This document shows, one piece after another, positions 8,600 through 14,724 of a stretch of 64,000 bases of DNA. Each line of letters opens with the position of its first letter. Within the stretch, counting starts at the first letter, position 1. The notes beneath the pieces are model-generated. The model was given only the letters and a program-made list of their open reading frames with translations. It had not been told where the DNA came from and searched no databases. A program made the position numbers and the translations under genes. This stretch comes from JAHJKV01 sp963678135 (GTDB taxonomy: Bacteria; Desulfobacterota; Desulfovibrionia; Desulfovibrionales; Desulfovibrionaceae): NCBI GenBank assembly GCA_963678135.1, contig OY782667.1:124001-188000 (forward strand). The letters run 5' to 3'.

Positions 8600-9358
8600 T
8601 TATAATACATCCAGTACAAATAAAATTGCTGCACAAGAACACAAAAGAATGCCCCACATAAAGTCAAAAATATCAAAATCAGGCAATTCAAGGCTGTGAA
8701 AATTCCCTTGAAAACATCGTAACTCCATGGCCTGTCCTACTCGTAATGCCCGATTATAACTACGCACCAGAGTCATACCCACAAGATTTCCATAGATTCG
8801 ATATGTCAATATTGTGCTGCGCGGTACAAAACAGCGCATACTTGCAGCCCTGCGTAAACGTAGATATTCTTCATGAATAACAAAAATATAGCGATAGGAA
8901 AACAACAGAAGCAAACAAATTTTTTTCGGAACGCGCCACCATTGCATAGCTCGTCCTAAATCCGCCACTGTTGAGGTCGTAAGCAGCGCAAGGACAATAC
9001 AAAAAATTGCATTGATTTTTAAGCTGAGTAGACCGGCTAAAATCACGCCGGATTGACTTACAAGAAAACCGCTAAAATCAAGGTTTTCCCCCCCGTAGGT
9101 CACAGGGAGCATAACCCAGAAAAAAGCTGTAAACACATTCACCATGAAAAAACGTCGTAAGACAAGTCGCCATGGAAGTTGCGCAAAAATGAGTAGGCTA
9201 CAAGACAAAACAAAGGCACACATGAGCAGCATAGGAGTCTTGAGTAGTGCCAGTGCTATAATCAAAAGAAAGGCACTCAGTACTTTCATCCTTGTATCCA
9301 AGCGGTGAAACAGCGAATCCCCACACGCAAATGATTCTTGCAAAACAGCCATATACAA
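8600..9358 (-). CDS. nikQ: Nickel/cobalt ECF importer transmembrane subunit (NikQ/CbiQ)
   Basis: The 252-residue protein is an EcfT-family transmembrane component that couples the ATPase to the substrate-binding subunit. It has about five hydrophobic segments (around 28-60, 66-90, 105-130, 145-160 and 233-250) and the family's cytoplasmic coupling region with charged short motifs including RALRVGQAMELRC near residue 210. N-terminal sequence LFHRLDTRMKVLSAF is typical of CbiQ. A second ATG two codons in is an equally possible start. It lies 3 bp after nikL and its stop codon touches the nikO start. Confidence 0.88.
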   Translation of the reverse strand: MYMAVLQESFACGDSLFHRLDTRMKVLSAFLLIIALALLKTPMLLMCAFVLSCSLLIFAQLPWRLVLRRFFMVNVFTAFFWVMLPVTYGGENLDFSGFLVSQSGVILAGLLSLKINAIFCIVLALLTTSTVADLGRAMQWWRVPKKICLLLLFSYRYIFVIHEEYLRLRRAASMRCFVPRSTILTYRIYGNLVGMTLVRSYNRALRVGQAMELRCFQGNFHSLELPDFDIFDFMWGILLCSCAAILFVLDVL

Positions 9359-9361
9359 ACC

Positions 9362-9988
9362 TTAAATTTTACGCCGCGCACGAAGCCAAGCAATAATACC
9401 AGCTAAACCAACAATCCACCCCACGCCACCGGCAATATCAGCGATACTTGGCTTAGGATTCAAGGCAAGGGCAAGGTTACGGCGAAGTGGCGCAAGTTTT
9501 TTATCCAAAACTCTAGCTACTTCCTCGGCCACAATACAGCGGATAGTTTCTCCATTTACGCTGTTTTTTTCTTCATTATTTATTGATAAAAGGTGATTTT
9601 GATCGACTTTTGCTACAGCACTTGGAGTTGATGTCTCTTTTTTAGGTACAAAATCAAGATATTCATCAGGCTCTAAAAACCATTTGGCGCGATGTCCTGC
9701 TCCTCCATCTAAAAATAAATTTAATCCGGACTGGGCTTGCAAAATCGCTTGCGACAAGGGAAACCTGCATTTTCCAGTACTATCTGTCTTTCCTTGCACC
9801 ACAAGCTGATTACTCGCAGCATCGTATACAGTAACAGCGCAATCCTTACAAACTCGTCCTCCTGAAAAACTCCCCTCACATATAATTTGCTGTTCATCTA
9901 AATATGCAAAAAAAAGAGCTTTATGTGCCAGTACCGATATAGGAAACAAAATACAAAAACCAAGAAGTAAAACAATTTTTTTCAACAT
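9362..9988 (-). CDS. nikL: NikL-like accessory membrane protein of the nickel importer
   Basis: The 208-residue protein has a signal peptide ending VLA before a mature His-Lys-Ala N-terminus, a periplasmic beta-rich region with a CxxC (VCKDC, near 46-50), and one C-terminal membrane helix (about 186-203) followed by a basic RARRK tail. This is the layout of NikL/CbiL-type extra components of nickel ECF importers, in which an N-terminal His is exposed after processing. It overlaps the end of nikM by 7 bp and is followed by nikQ, so it is surely part of the operon. Sequence similarity within this family is low, so the name rests on layout and context. Confidence 0.75.
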   Translation of the reverse strand: MLKKIVLLLGFCILFPISVLAHKALFFAYLDEQQIICEGSFSGGRVCKDCAVTVYDAASNQLVVQGKTDSTGKCRFPLSQAILQAQSGLNLFLDGGAGHRAKWFLEPDEYLDFVPKKETSTPSAVAKVDQNHLLSINNEEKNSVNGETIRCIVAEEVARVLDKKLAPLRRNLALALNPKPSIADIAGGVGWIVGLAGIIAWLRARRKI

Positions 9989-10602
9989 GCACTCTTCCTT
10001 TTTTCAACAATTTTGTTGCCTAATATTTCAGGCTGAACCCGAAAGATAAAAGAAAGGATAAAAACAGAAAGTATTCCTTCAATAAAAGCAACAGGTAAAT
10101 GTGCTACAAGCAAAAGAGAAGCTGTTTGTAGAAAACCGCCATCAGTCAAAGCAAGGGACGCAGCAGTGAAGGTTCCTGATAATAAAACAGCCCCAAATCC
10201 ACACATAAAAGCGAGTAAATTTTTACTTCTCGTGCTTAAAAATGGACGACAAATCAAGGCACACAGTACTGCCGGACATGCCATGTTCAAAGTATTCACC
10301 CCTAAGACAACAATCCCGCCATACTGAAAAAAAATAGCCTGTAGCAAGAGGCCTACTAAAATAGCAGGAAAGGCAGCCCAGCCAAGCACTAGCCCAAGGA
10401 TTCCAGTCAATAAAAGGTGTACAGAGGAAGGCCCCACAGGAACATGAACAAGAGAAGCCACAAAAAAAGCAGAGCCCAGAATAGCCACACTCATAATCCG
10501 GTCATAATCTATACGCATAAGGCCAACAGCCACCCCAAGAGCAGTCAGCACTCCTCCAGCAGCCAATACAGGCGCAGAAAGTACCCCATCAGGAATATGC
10601 AT
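9982..10602 (-). CDS. nikM: Nickel/cobalt ECF importer substrate-specific subunit (NikM/CbiM)
   Basis: The 206-residue integral membrane protein begins MHIPDG, the N-terminus whose Met-His residues coordinate the metal in the CbiM/NikM family; this decides the start at 10602 against an in-frame ATG 20 codons upstream. Six or seven hydrophobic segments follow, with the conserved region HVPVGPSSVHLL near 70. It is the first gene of nikM-nikL-nikQ-nikO. The Shine-Dalgarno region is a run of eight G only one base from the ATG, a homopolymer that could vary in length. The promoter carries a NikR-like site. Confidence 0.9.
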   Translation of the reverse strand: MHIPDGVLSAPVLAAGGVLTALGVAVGLMRIDYDRIMSVAILGSAFFVASLVHVPVGPSSVHLLLTGILGLVLGWAAFPAILVGLLLQAIFFQYGGIVVLGVNTLNMACPAVLCALICRPFLSTRSKNLLAFMCGFGAVLLSGTFTAASLALTDGGFLQTASLLLVAHLPVAFIEGILSVFILSFIFRVQPEILGNKIVEKRKSAC

Positions 10603-10653
10603 ACCCCCCCCTTTTTCAGTGCGTATATTTTCTAGCATAAAGCAAACGTAAAA

Positions 10654-10682
10654 CGCATACACTTTCTAAAGAAGTAACACAA
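10654..10682 (-). promoter_or_regulatory. nikM promoter overlapping a NikR-like site
   Basis: Minus-strand promoter TTGTGT (10677-10682), 17-bp spacer, TATGCG (10654-10659). The same stretch holds the perfect half-site GTAACAC (10674-10680) and, 13 bp away, CGCATAC (10654-10660), whose TAC matches the other half. This is the same geometry and distance to the start codon as at the DUF4198 gene. Confidence 0.45.
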
Positions 10683-10700
10683 GGTAGGGGATAGCTGTTC

Positions 10701-11053
10701 AGGCAGACGCATATAAATTTCAAAGCGAACACTTAGGTTGAAACAAATTCAGGAATATCCGATTCACCCCCAGCCTTGTTATACCTTTCTTGCTTGTCAT
10801 TCTGCGCGAAGTCGTGAAAATCCAGTGCGTTACACAGCGTGGCAGTACATCCTCCTCCGTCATTCTGCGCGAAGTCGCGACAGTCCAGCAGAGCCAAACT
10901 ATGAGGGTTTGACGCAGTAAGAGAAAAAACAAGGAGGAAGAAGAGAAGAAAAGAAGAAGCAGCGAAGACAGAAGAACTGGATTCCGCGACTTACGCGCGG
11001 AATGACGGGGGAGGCAATAGAATAGGGGGTATTTACTAAAATTTATATTTTTT
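10701..11053 (+). repeat. Composite repeat element B
   Basis: Left end 10701-10720 (GACGCATATAAATTT core), then a GCGAACACTTAGGTTGAAAC stretch shared with element C, hairpin units at 10796-10825 and 10859-10887, a purine-rich core (about 10917-10972), an inverted unit with arms ATTCCGCG/CGCGGAAT (about 10978-11006), and a partly decayed right end (11037-11053, TAAAATTTATAT). It is collinear with the reverse complement of element C over about 350 bp. No protein-coding gene is supported in it. Confidence 0.75.
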
Positions 11054-11075
11054 GACGTGGAAACCATGAATTTAT

Positions 11076-11240
11076 ATGCGGTTGGAAGTGGAAACCATAC
11101 GGGAAACAGTTGAACGGGGAATGCCTAAAAAGCAAGGGAAGATTATTGAATTTCCTTTCAAAAAAGAAACGGCCTCTGAACGCGAATCAGAAACCGTTTT
11201 AAACCCGCCTTTTGTACCCGCCATGATTGGCAGAGGCTAA
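11076..11240 (+). CDS. Small ORF of unknown function (54 codons), possibly a remnant
   Basis: A 54-residue open frame starts at ATG 11076, with a second in-frame ATG at 11121 that would give 39 residues and has GGGGA close upstream. The product is charged (PKKQGKIIEFPFKKE near the middle) and ends PAMIGRG. I do not recognise it. It lies between repeat element B and tRNA-Glu, just outside the decayed right end of the element. It could be a real small protein, the tail of a gene destroyed by the repeat, or chance. Confidence is low. Confidence 0.25.
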   Translation: MRLEVETIRETVERGMPKKQGKIIEFPFKKETASERESETVLNPPFVPAMIGRG

Positions 11241-11264
11241 GAGTTTATAACTTATTGAATTAGT

Positions 11265-11344
11265 TGGCGACCCCAGGGGGATTTGAACCCCCGTTACCGG
11301 CGTGAAAGGCCGACGTCCTAGGCCAGGCTAGACGATGGGGTCGC
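11265..11344 (-). tRNA. tRNA-Glu (TTC)
   Basis: Minus-strand cloverleaf with acceptor stem GCGACCCC/GGGGTCGC, anticodon loop CTTTCAC giving anticodon TTC, T-arm loop TTCAAAT and an encoded CCA end. It follows tRNA-Gln by 21 bp on the same strand, so the two are probably co-transcribed. Confidence 0.95.
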
Positions 11345-11365
11345 ATCTATATAAAAAAGATCAAT

Positions 11366-11440
11366 TGGCTGGGCTGCAAGGACTCGAACCTTGATTAACG
11401 GAGCCAGAACCCGTCGTCCTGCCAATTGAACGACAGCCCA
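11366..11440 (-). tRNA. tRNA-Gln (CTG)
   Basis: Minus-strand cloverleaf with acceptor stem TGGGCTG/CAGCCCA, anticodon loop TTCTGGC giving anticodon CTG, T-arm loop TTCGAGT and an encoded CCA end. It is the first gene of the tRNA-Gln/tRNA-Glu pair. Confidence 0.95.
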
Positions 11441-11512
11441 GCAGGGAAGGCAGATTTATAGACAAGCGCACTGCTTTGTCAAGCTTTTCCTGCTGAAAAG
11501 GCTCAGTAAAAA

Positions 11513-11950
11513 TTAGGCTGCATTTGCCAAACGGCGAGTCCTTTTCTTCAATTTGTTTATTTTACGCCGAAGCACTTCGCGTTCTTTGCGACCTTCAATC
11601 TTTTCCTTTTCCAAACGCAGGCTCCGAATTTCCTTTTTCAAAGACAGAATTTGATCCTTGTAAGGAGAAACTCCGCCATCTTCATCGCTAATACCAAAAA
11701 TCTCTTTAATCTTGGCAACCAATTCTTCTTTGCCCAAGCCGGAGGCACCAACAATGGCTGGAATTTTCTCCATGCTCAAAGCGCGGAGTTCTTTGGCTGT
11801 CATCTTATCCAAAGGCTTGGTCAGTCCCAAGTCTTCAAACGAGACTTCATATGTGCGATCTTCTTGTTTGGATTGAGCAGGTGTTTCCACTGTTTCTTCT
11901 ACAGCTTCAGCCTGCGTCTCTTCCGTCGTTTCCTTTACTTCTTCGCTCAT
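11513..11950 (-). CDS. Rho N-terminal-like (SAP-fold) domain protein
   Basis: The 145-residue protein has an acidic, low-complexity N-terminus (about 1-30, rich in Glu and Thr), then a segment KMTAKELRALSMEKIPAI..GLGKEELVAKI (about 49-85) resembling the Rho N-terminal/SAP-like helical fold, and a very basic coiled C-terminus (about 100-145, KKEIRSLRLEKEKI.. RRKINKLKKRTRR). Such a bipolar protein probably binds nucleic acid. There is no ATPase domain, so it is not Rho. It sits alone on the minus strand upstream of the two tRNAs. Function unknown. Confidence 0.65.
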   Translation of the reverse strand: MSEEVKETTEETQAEAVEETVETPAQSKQEDRTYEVSFEDLGLTKPLDKMTAKELRALSMEKIPAIVGASGLGKEELVAKIKEIFGISDEDGGVSPYKDQILSLKKEIRSLRLEKEKIEGRKEREVLRRKINKLKKRTRRLANAA

Positions 11951-12258
11951 TCTATACTCCTAACACAGACCATTTTGGTCACATGATGATCTCTTTTTCA
12001 AAGCAGTAGCTCATGGGAACCGTGCTTTTATCAGCAAGAATATATTGCCGTCAAGCCTTTACTGCAAAAGAATAAAAAAAATGACATACCGCTACTGAAA
12101 AACAAAGTAGAGGCTCGCTGTATGCACAGAGCTAGCGCAGCTCTTATCAACGCTTCTGTCGCTAGTGCATGAATCGCGACAGTATAACAGAGTACACTGT
12201 AGCAAAAGAAGTACAGAAGAAGAAAAAACAAAAGAACAAAGAAGAAAAGACAGAAGAA

Positions 12259-12394
12259 CTGGATCCTGCGACTTACGCGCAGGATGACAAGAGAGAGAGG
12301 TCTCAATAGAATGAAAAAAGAGCATGAATTGCCGGGGCTCTATGCAGTATGATAAAAAGGAAGACTGGATCCTGCGACTTACGCGCAGGATGAC
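12259..12394 (-). repeat. Repeat block D: two hairpin units in a gene-free gap
   Basis: The gap 11987-12585 holds no gene I can support. It contains two inverted hairpin units (12259-12288 and 12365-12394), both with arms ATCCTGCG/CGCAGGAT, preceded by a purine-rich core at about 12205-12258 like that in elements A-C. No terminal repeats are seen, so this is probably a fragment of the same element type. The rest (12395-12585) shows only purine-rich sequence. Confidence 0.65.
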
Positions 12395-12585
12395 AAAAGA
12401 GGAACATGATATGACAAAAAAGAAGTAAAACGACAAGAGAGGGAGGCAGTACGGCAAGAAAGAGACGTGGAGGCCTATGTCTTTTGGGGGGGATAGCACT
12501 TCAATTCCCCTCTGCCAAAGGGCTAGCGGAGAAACCTGATGGGATGGTTTTTTGGGTGATAAATCTACCGTACAGACGTTTTGTA

Positions 12586-12954
12586 TTACTCTTTATCTAA
12601 AAGAGGACGACCATTAGCTAGCTCAAAGCGAATTCCTTCAAAAGCCGTCCAGCCAAGAAAAGCATTTACCGCGCCTAAAATATCAGGGATATAAAACGAA
12701 AGATGTTGGGAAACCATGGGGTCTTCCGCGGCAAGTAGCAAGGTTTTTCCTTTATGGCCTAAAGGTTTTGCCATTTTTGCGATTTCACCCCCAACAGTCT
12801 GCTCCCAATTTTTCCAAAGCGGTACCAGCTTACTTGCATTTTCTGAATCAAGCCCTGATAAAAAAGGAGTCAATATATCCCCAACCCGGGCAAGACGCCT
12901 TTCACGCCAATAATATTTGGCTTTATATGTTTCCGGCCAGCACTGCTCTTTCAT
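12586..12954 (-). CDS. DUF721/DciA family protein
   Basis: The 122-residue protein matches the DUF721 layout: a short basic N-terminus, then L..W..VVG..IA..AKP..GK.LLLAAEDPMVSQHLSF (about 48-85) and a C-terminal alpha/beta end. Family knowledge: DciA proteins with DUF721 load the DnaB helicase in many bacteria that lack DnaC; whether this one does so here is inference, though dnaB is also in the window at 40607. I chose ATG 12954; a TTG two codons upstream (12960) is an alternative. No strong ribosome-binding site is visible. It is a single gene between repeat blocks. Confidence 0.7.
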   Translation of the reverse strand: MKEQCWPETYKAKYYWRERRLARVGDILTPFLSGLDSENASKLVPLWKNWEQTVGGEIAKMAKPLGHKGKTLLLAAEDPMVSQHLSFYIPDILGAVNAFLGWTAFEGIRFELANGRPLLDKE

Positions 12955-12986
12955 ACTCAAGGTCTATACTCTACATATATAGAGAG

Positions 12987-13116
12987 GGCAAACGCATTTT
13001 CTTTTCAGGCATGGCAAGCGTACTTACAGTTCAGAGAAGGCAAACGCACTTAAATTTGAGGCATGACAAGCGCACTTAAATTTCAGACATAGCAAACGCA
13101 CTTAAATTTTAGGCTC
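12987..13116. repeat. Five tandem 26-bp copies of the element end
   Basis: Copies begin at 12987, 13013, 13039, 13065 and 13091, an exact 26-bp period. Each starts GGCAAACGC or a one- to three-base variant and continues ACTTAAATTT or a variant. The last copy is the left end of element C. Confidence 0.8.
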
Positions 13117-13612
13117 AATACTCCCTGCTTATTCTCTTGCTTCCTCCTCTTGCCATCCTGCCCCCCTCCCTCTTGTCATCCTGCCCCCCTCCCTCTTGTC
13201 GCCTCACGCCTCCCCTCTTGTCGCCTCACGCCATCCCTCTTGTCGCCTCACGCCATCCCTCTTGTCGCCTCACGCCCTCCCTCTTGTCGCCTCACGCCCT
13301 CCCTCTTGTCATTCTGCGCGTAAGTCGCAGAATCCAGTTCTTCTGTCTTCGCTTCTTCTTCTTTTCTTCTCTTCCTCCTCCTTGTTTTTTCTCTTGCTAC
13401 GTCAAACCCTCATAGCTTAGCTCTGCTGGACTGTCGCGACTTACGCACAGAATGACGGAGGGGATGACTGCCACGCGGTGTAAAACACTGGTTTTTCACG
13501 ACTTCGCACAGCATGAGAAGCAAAAAAAGCTTAACAAGACTGGAAGGGATTGAATACTCCCGAATTTGTTTCAAACCAAGCGTTCGCTCTAAAATTTATA
13601 TGCGTTTGCCCT
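13091..13612 (-). repeat. Composite repeat element C, inverted relative to A and B
   Basis: Left end 13091-13111, right end 13590-13612 (AAATTTATATGCGTTTGCCC core), the two in inverted orientation. Between them, read on the minus strand: a shared GAAACAAATTCGGGAGTATT stretch, two hairpin units (about 13464-13515 and 13430-13460), purine-rich core (pyrimidines on plus strand, 13340-13400), a unit at 13308-13337 (arms ATTCTGCG/CGCAGAAT), a 22-bp tandem array, then the left end. It is collinear with element B. It fills most of the gap 12955-13723 and contains no supported gene. Confidence 0.75.
13148..13310. repeat. Tandem 22-23-bp array inside element C
   Basis: Seven consecutive units begin (T)CTTGTC or CTTGCC. 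Two or so have CATCCTGCCCCCCTCCC and five have GCCTCACGCC plus TCCC or ATCCC. The 22-bp units are near identical and have no unique spacers, so this is a local tandem expansion rather than a CRISPR. Confidence 0.75.
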
Positions 13613-13631
13613 GTATATATGAAGTGCACGC

Positions 13632-13660
13632 TTGACCTTGCGGAGAGAATGCTTTAGAAA
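13632..13660 (+). promoter_or_regulatory. Candidate promoter for sahR
   Basis: TTGACC (13632-13637), 17-bp spacer, TAGAAA (13655-13660; weak). It starts 19 bp beyond the end of element C, as at greA. Confidence 0.35.
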
Positions 13661-13667
13661 AATAACT

Positions 13668-13687
13668 ATATTCATATGTATTGATAT
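13668..13687. promoter_or_regulatory. Candidate operator upstream of sahR
   Basis: Imperfect dyad ATATTCA-N6-TTGATAT (13668-13674 and 13681-13687), just downstream of the candidate promoter and 37 bp before the ATG. It may be an autoregulatory site for the ArsR-type protein encoded next. By eye only. Confidence 0.3.
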
Positions 13688-13723
13688 TGAGTTTTATAGC
13701 TTGATAAAAATTAAAGAGGTTCT

Positions 13724-14635
13724 ATGCAACTGGTGCAATACTGCAAAGCTCTTTCTGATGAAACACGAACAAGGCTTTTAGCCCTGCTTTTGCGATATGA
13801 GCTGAATGTAGGAGAAATAGTCCAAGCCATGCACATGGGGCAATCCAGAATCTCACGGCATTTGAAAATTCTACTTGATGCTGGTTTAGTTCAAGTTCGT
13901 CGAGATGGTTTGTGGGCTTTTTACCAAGCTACGAACAGCGGTTCTCCTCGTGCGTTTTTGGATGGAGCCGCAAGCATGTTAAACAAGGAGCAATTAGTTC
14001 GTGAAGATTTGATCCGCGCGCAAGAAATACTGCATCAGCGCATTGAGCGTACTCGCGATTTCTTTGATGCCGTTGCCAAGCAGTGGGATCACCTCAGTAA
14101 AAATGTTTTGGGGCAATTTGATCTTGGAGCTGAACTGTCCGCCCGTATGCCTGCTTGCAAACTTGCTGTAGACCTTGGCTGTGGTTCAGGACAACTTTTA
14201 GCTCTTCTGAGTGAAAAAAGTGAACATGTTATAGGAGTGGATAATTCTCCCAAAATGCTGGAAACAGCTCGCACTCGTTTTGCCAAAAATCCACGCATCA
14301 GTTTACGCATAGGAGAACTCCCTTATTTGCCACTACGCGACCATGAAGCTGATTTCGCGGTGCTATCTATGGTGTTGCATCACCTTGCCGAGCCACAACA
14401 AGCCTTGATCGAGGCTTCACGCATTCTTCATAATTCAGGGCAATTACTTATTGTTGAATTTGACAGCCATAATAATGAAAATATGCGCGTTGAGTATGGA
14501 GACCATCGCCTTGGTATTGATCAAACAGAAATGACAGCATGGCTCACTCGTGCAGGATTTATCCTAAGCACAATAGATATTTTCTCCGTCAATATGGGGC
14601 TAAGCGTTTGCATTTACGAGTGCACAAAAAATTGA
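13724..14635 (+). CDS. sahR: ArsR-family regulator fused to SAM-dependent methyltransferase domain (SahR type)
   Basis: The 303-residue protein has an N-terminal ArsR winged helix (about 1-75, recognition region MGQSRISRHLKILLDAGLV) and a C-terminal class I methyltransferase fold (about 125-300, SAM motif VDLGCGSGQLLALL, acidic VDNSP, and LSMVLHHLAEP). It sits 89 bp upstream of ahcY in the same direction. Family knowledge: in Desulfovibrionales this fusion next to ahcY is SahR, a repressor of methionine-cycle genes that responds to S-adenosylhomocysteine through the methyltransferase-like domain. AGAGG precedes the ATG. Repression of ahcY is inferred from family and context. Confidence 0.85.
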   Translation: MQLVQYCKALSDETRTRLLALLLRYELNVGEIVQAMHMGQSRISRHLKILLDAGLVQVRRDGLWAFYQATNSGSPRAFLDGAASMLNKEQLVREDLIRAQEILHQRIERTRDFFDAVAKQWDHLSKNVLGQFDLGAELSARMPACKLAVDLGCGSGQLLALLSEKSEHVIGVDNSPKMLETARTRFAKNPRISLRIGELPYLPLRDHEADFAVLSMVLHHLAEPQQALIEASRILHNSGQLLIVEFDSHNNENMRVEYGDHRLGIDQTEMTAWLTRAGFILSTIDIFSVNMGLSVCIYECTKN

Positions 14636-14724
14636 GGCAAACGCTCCCAGAGTACACTGTATTTTTCATCATAGCTAAAATTTATATACCCTTTAACTGA
14701 CTTTTACCCAAAAAGGAGGTAAGC

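Noticed and set aside
13148..13310. Possible CRISPR array because of regular short repeats
   Set aside because: The repeat period is 22 bp with no unique spacers between units and no cas genes in the window; it is a plain tandem array.
14636..14724. SAH or SAM riboswitch between sahR and ahcY
   Set aside because: No pseudoknot-like or multi-helix structure is visible in 89 bp; only element-end-like remnants (GGCAAACGCTCCC and TAAAATTTATATACCC).
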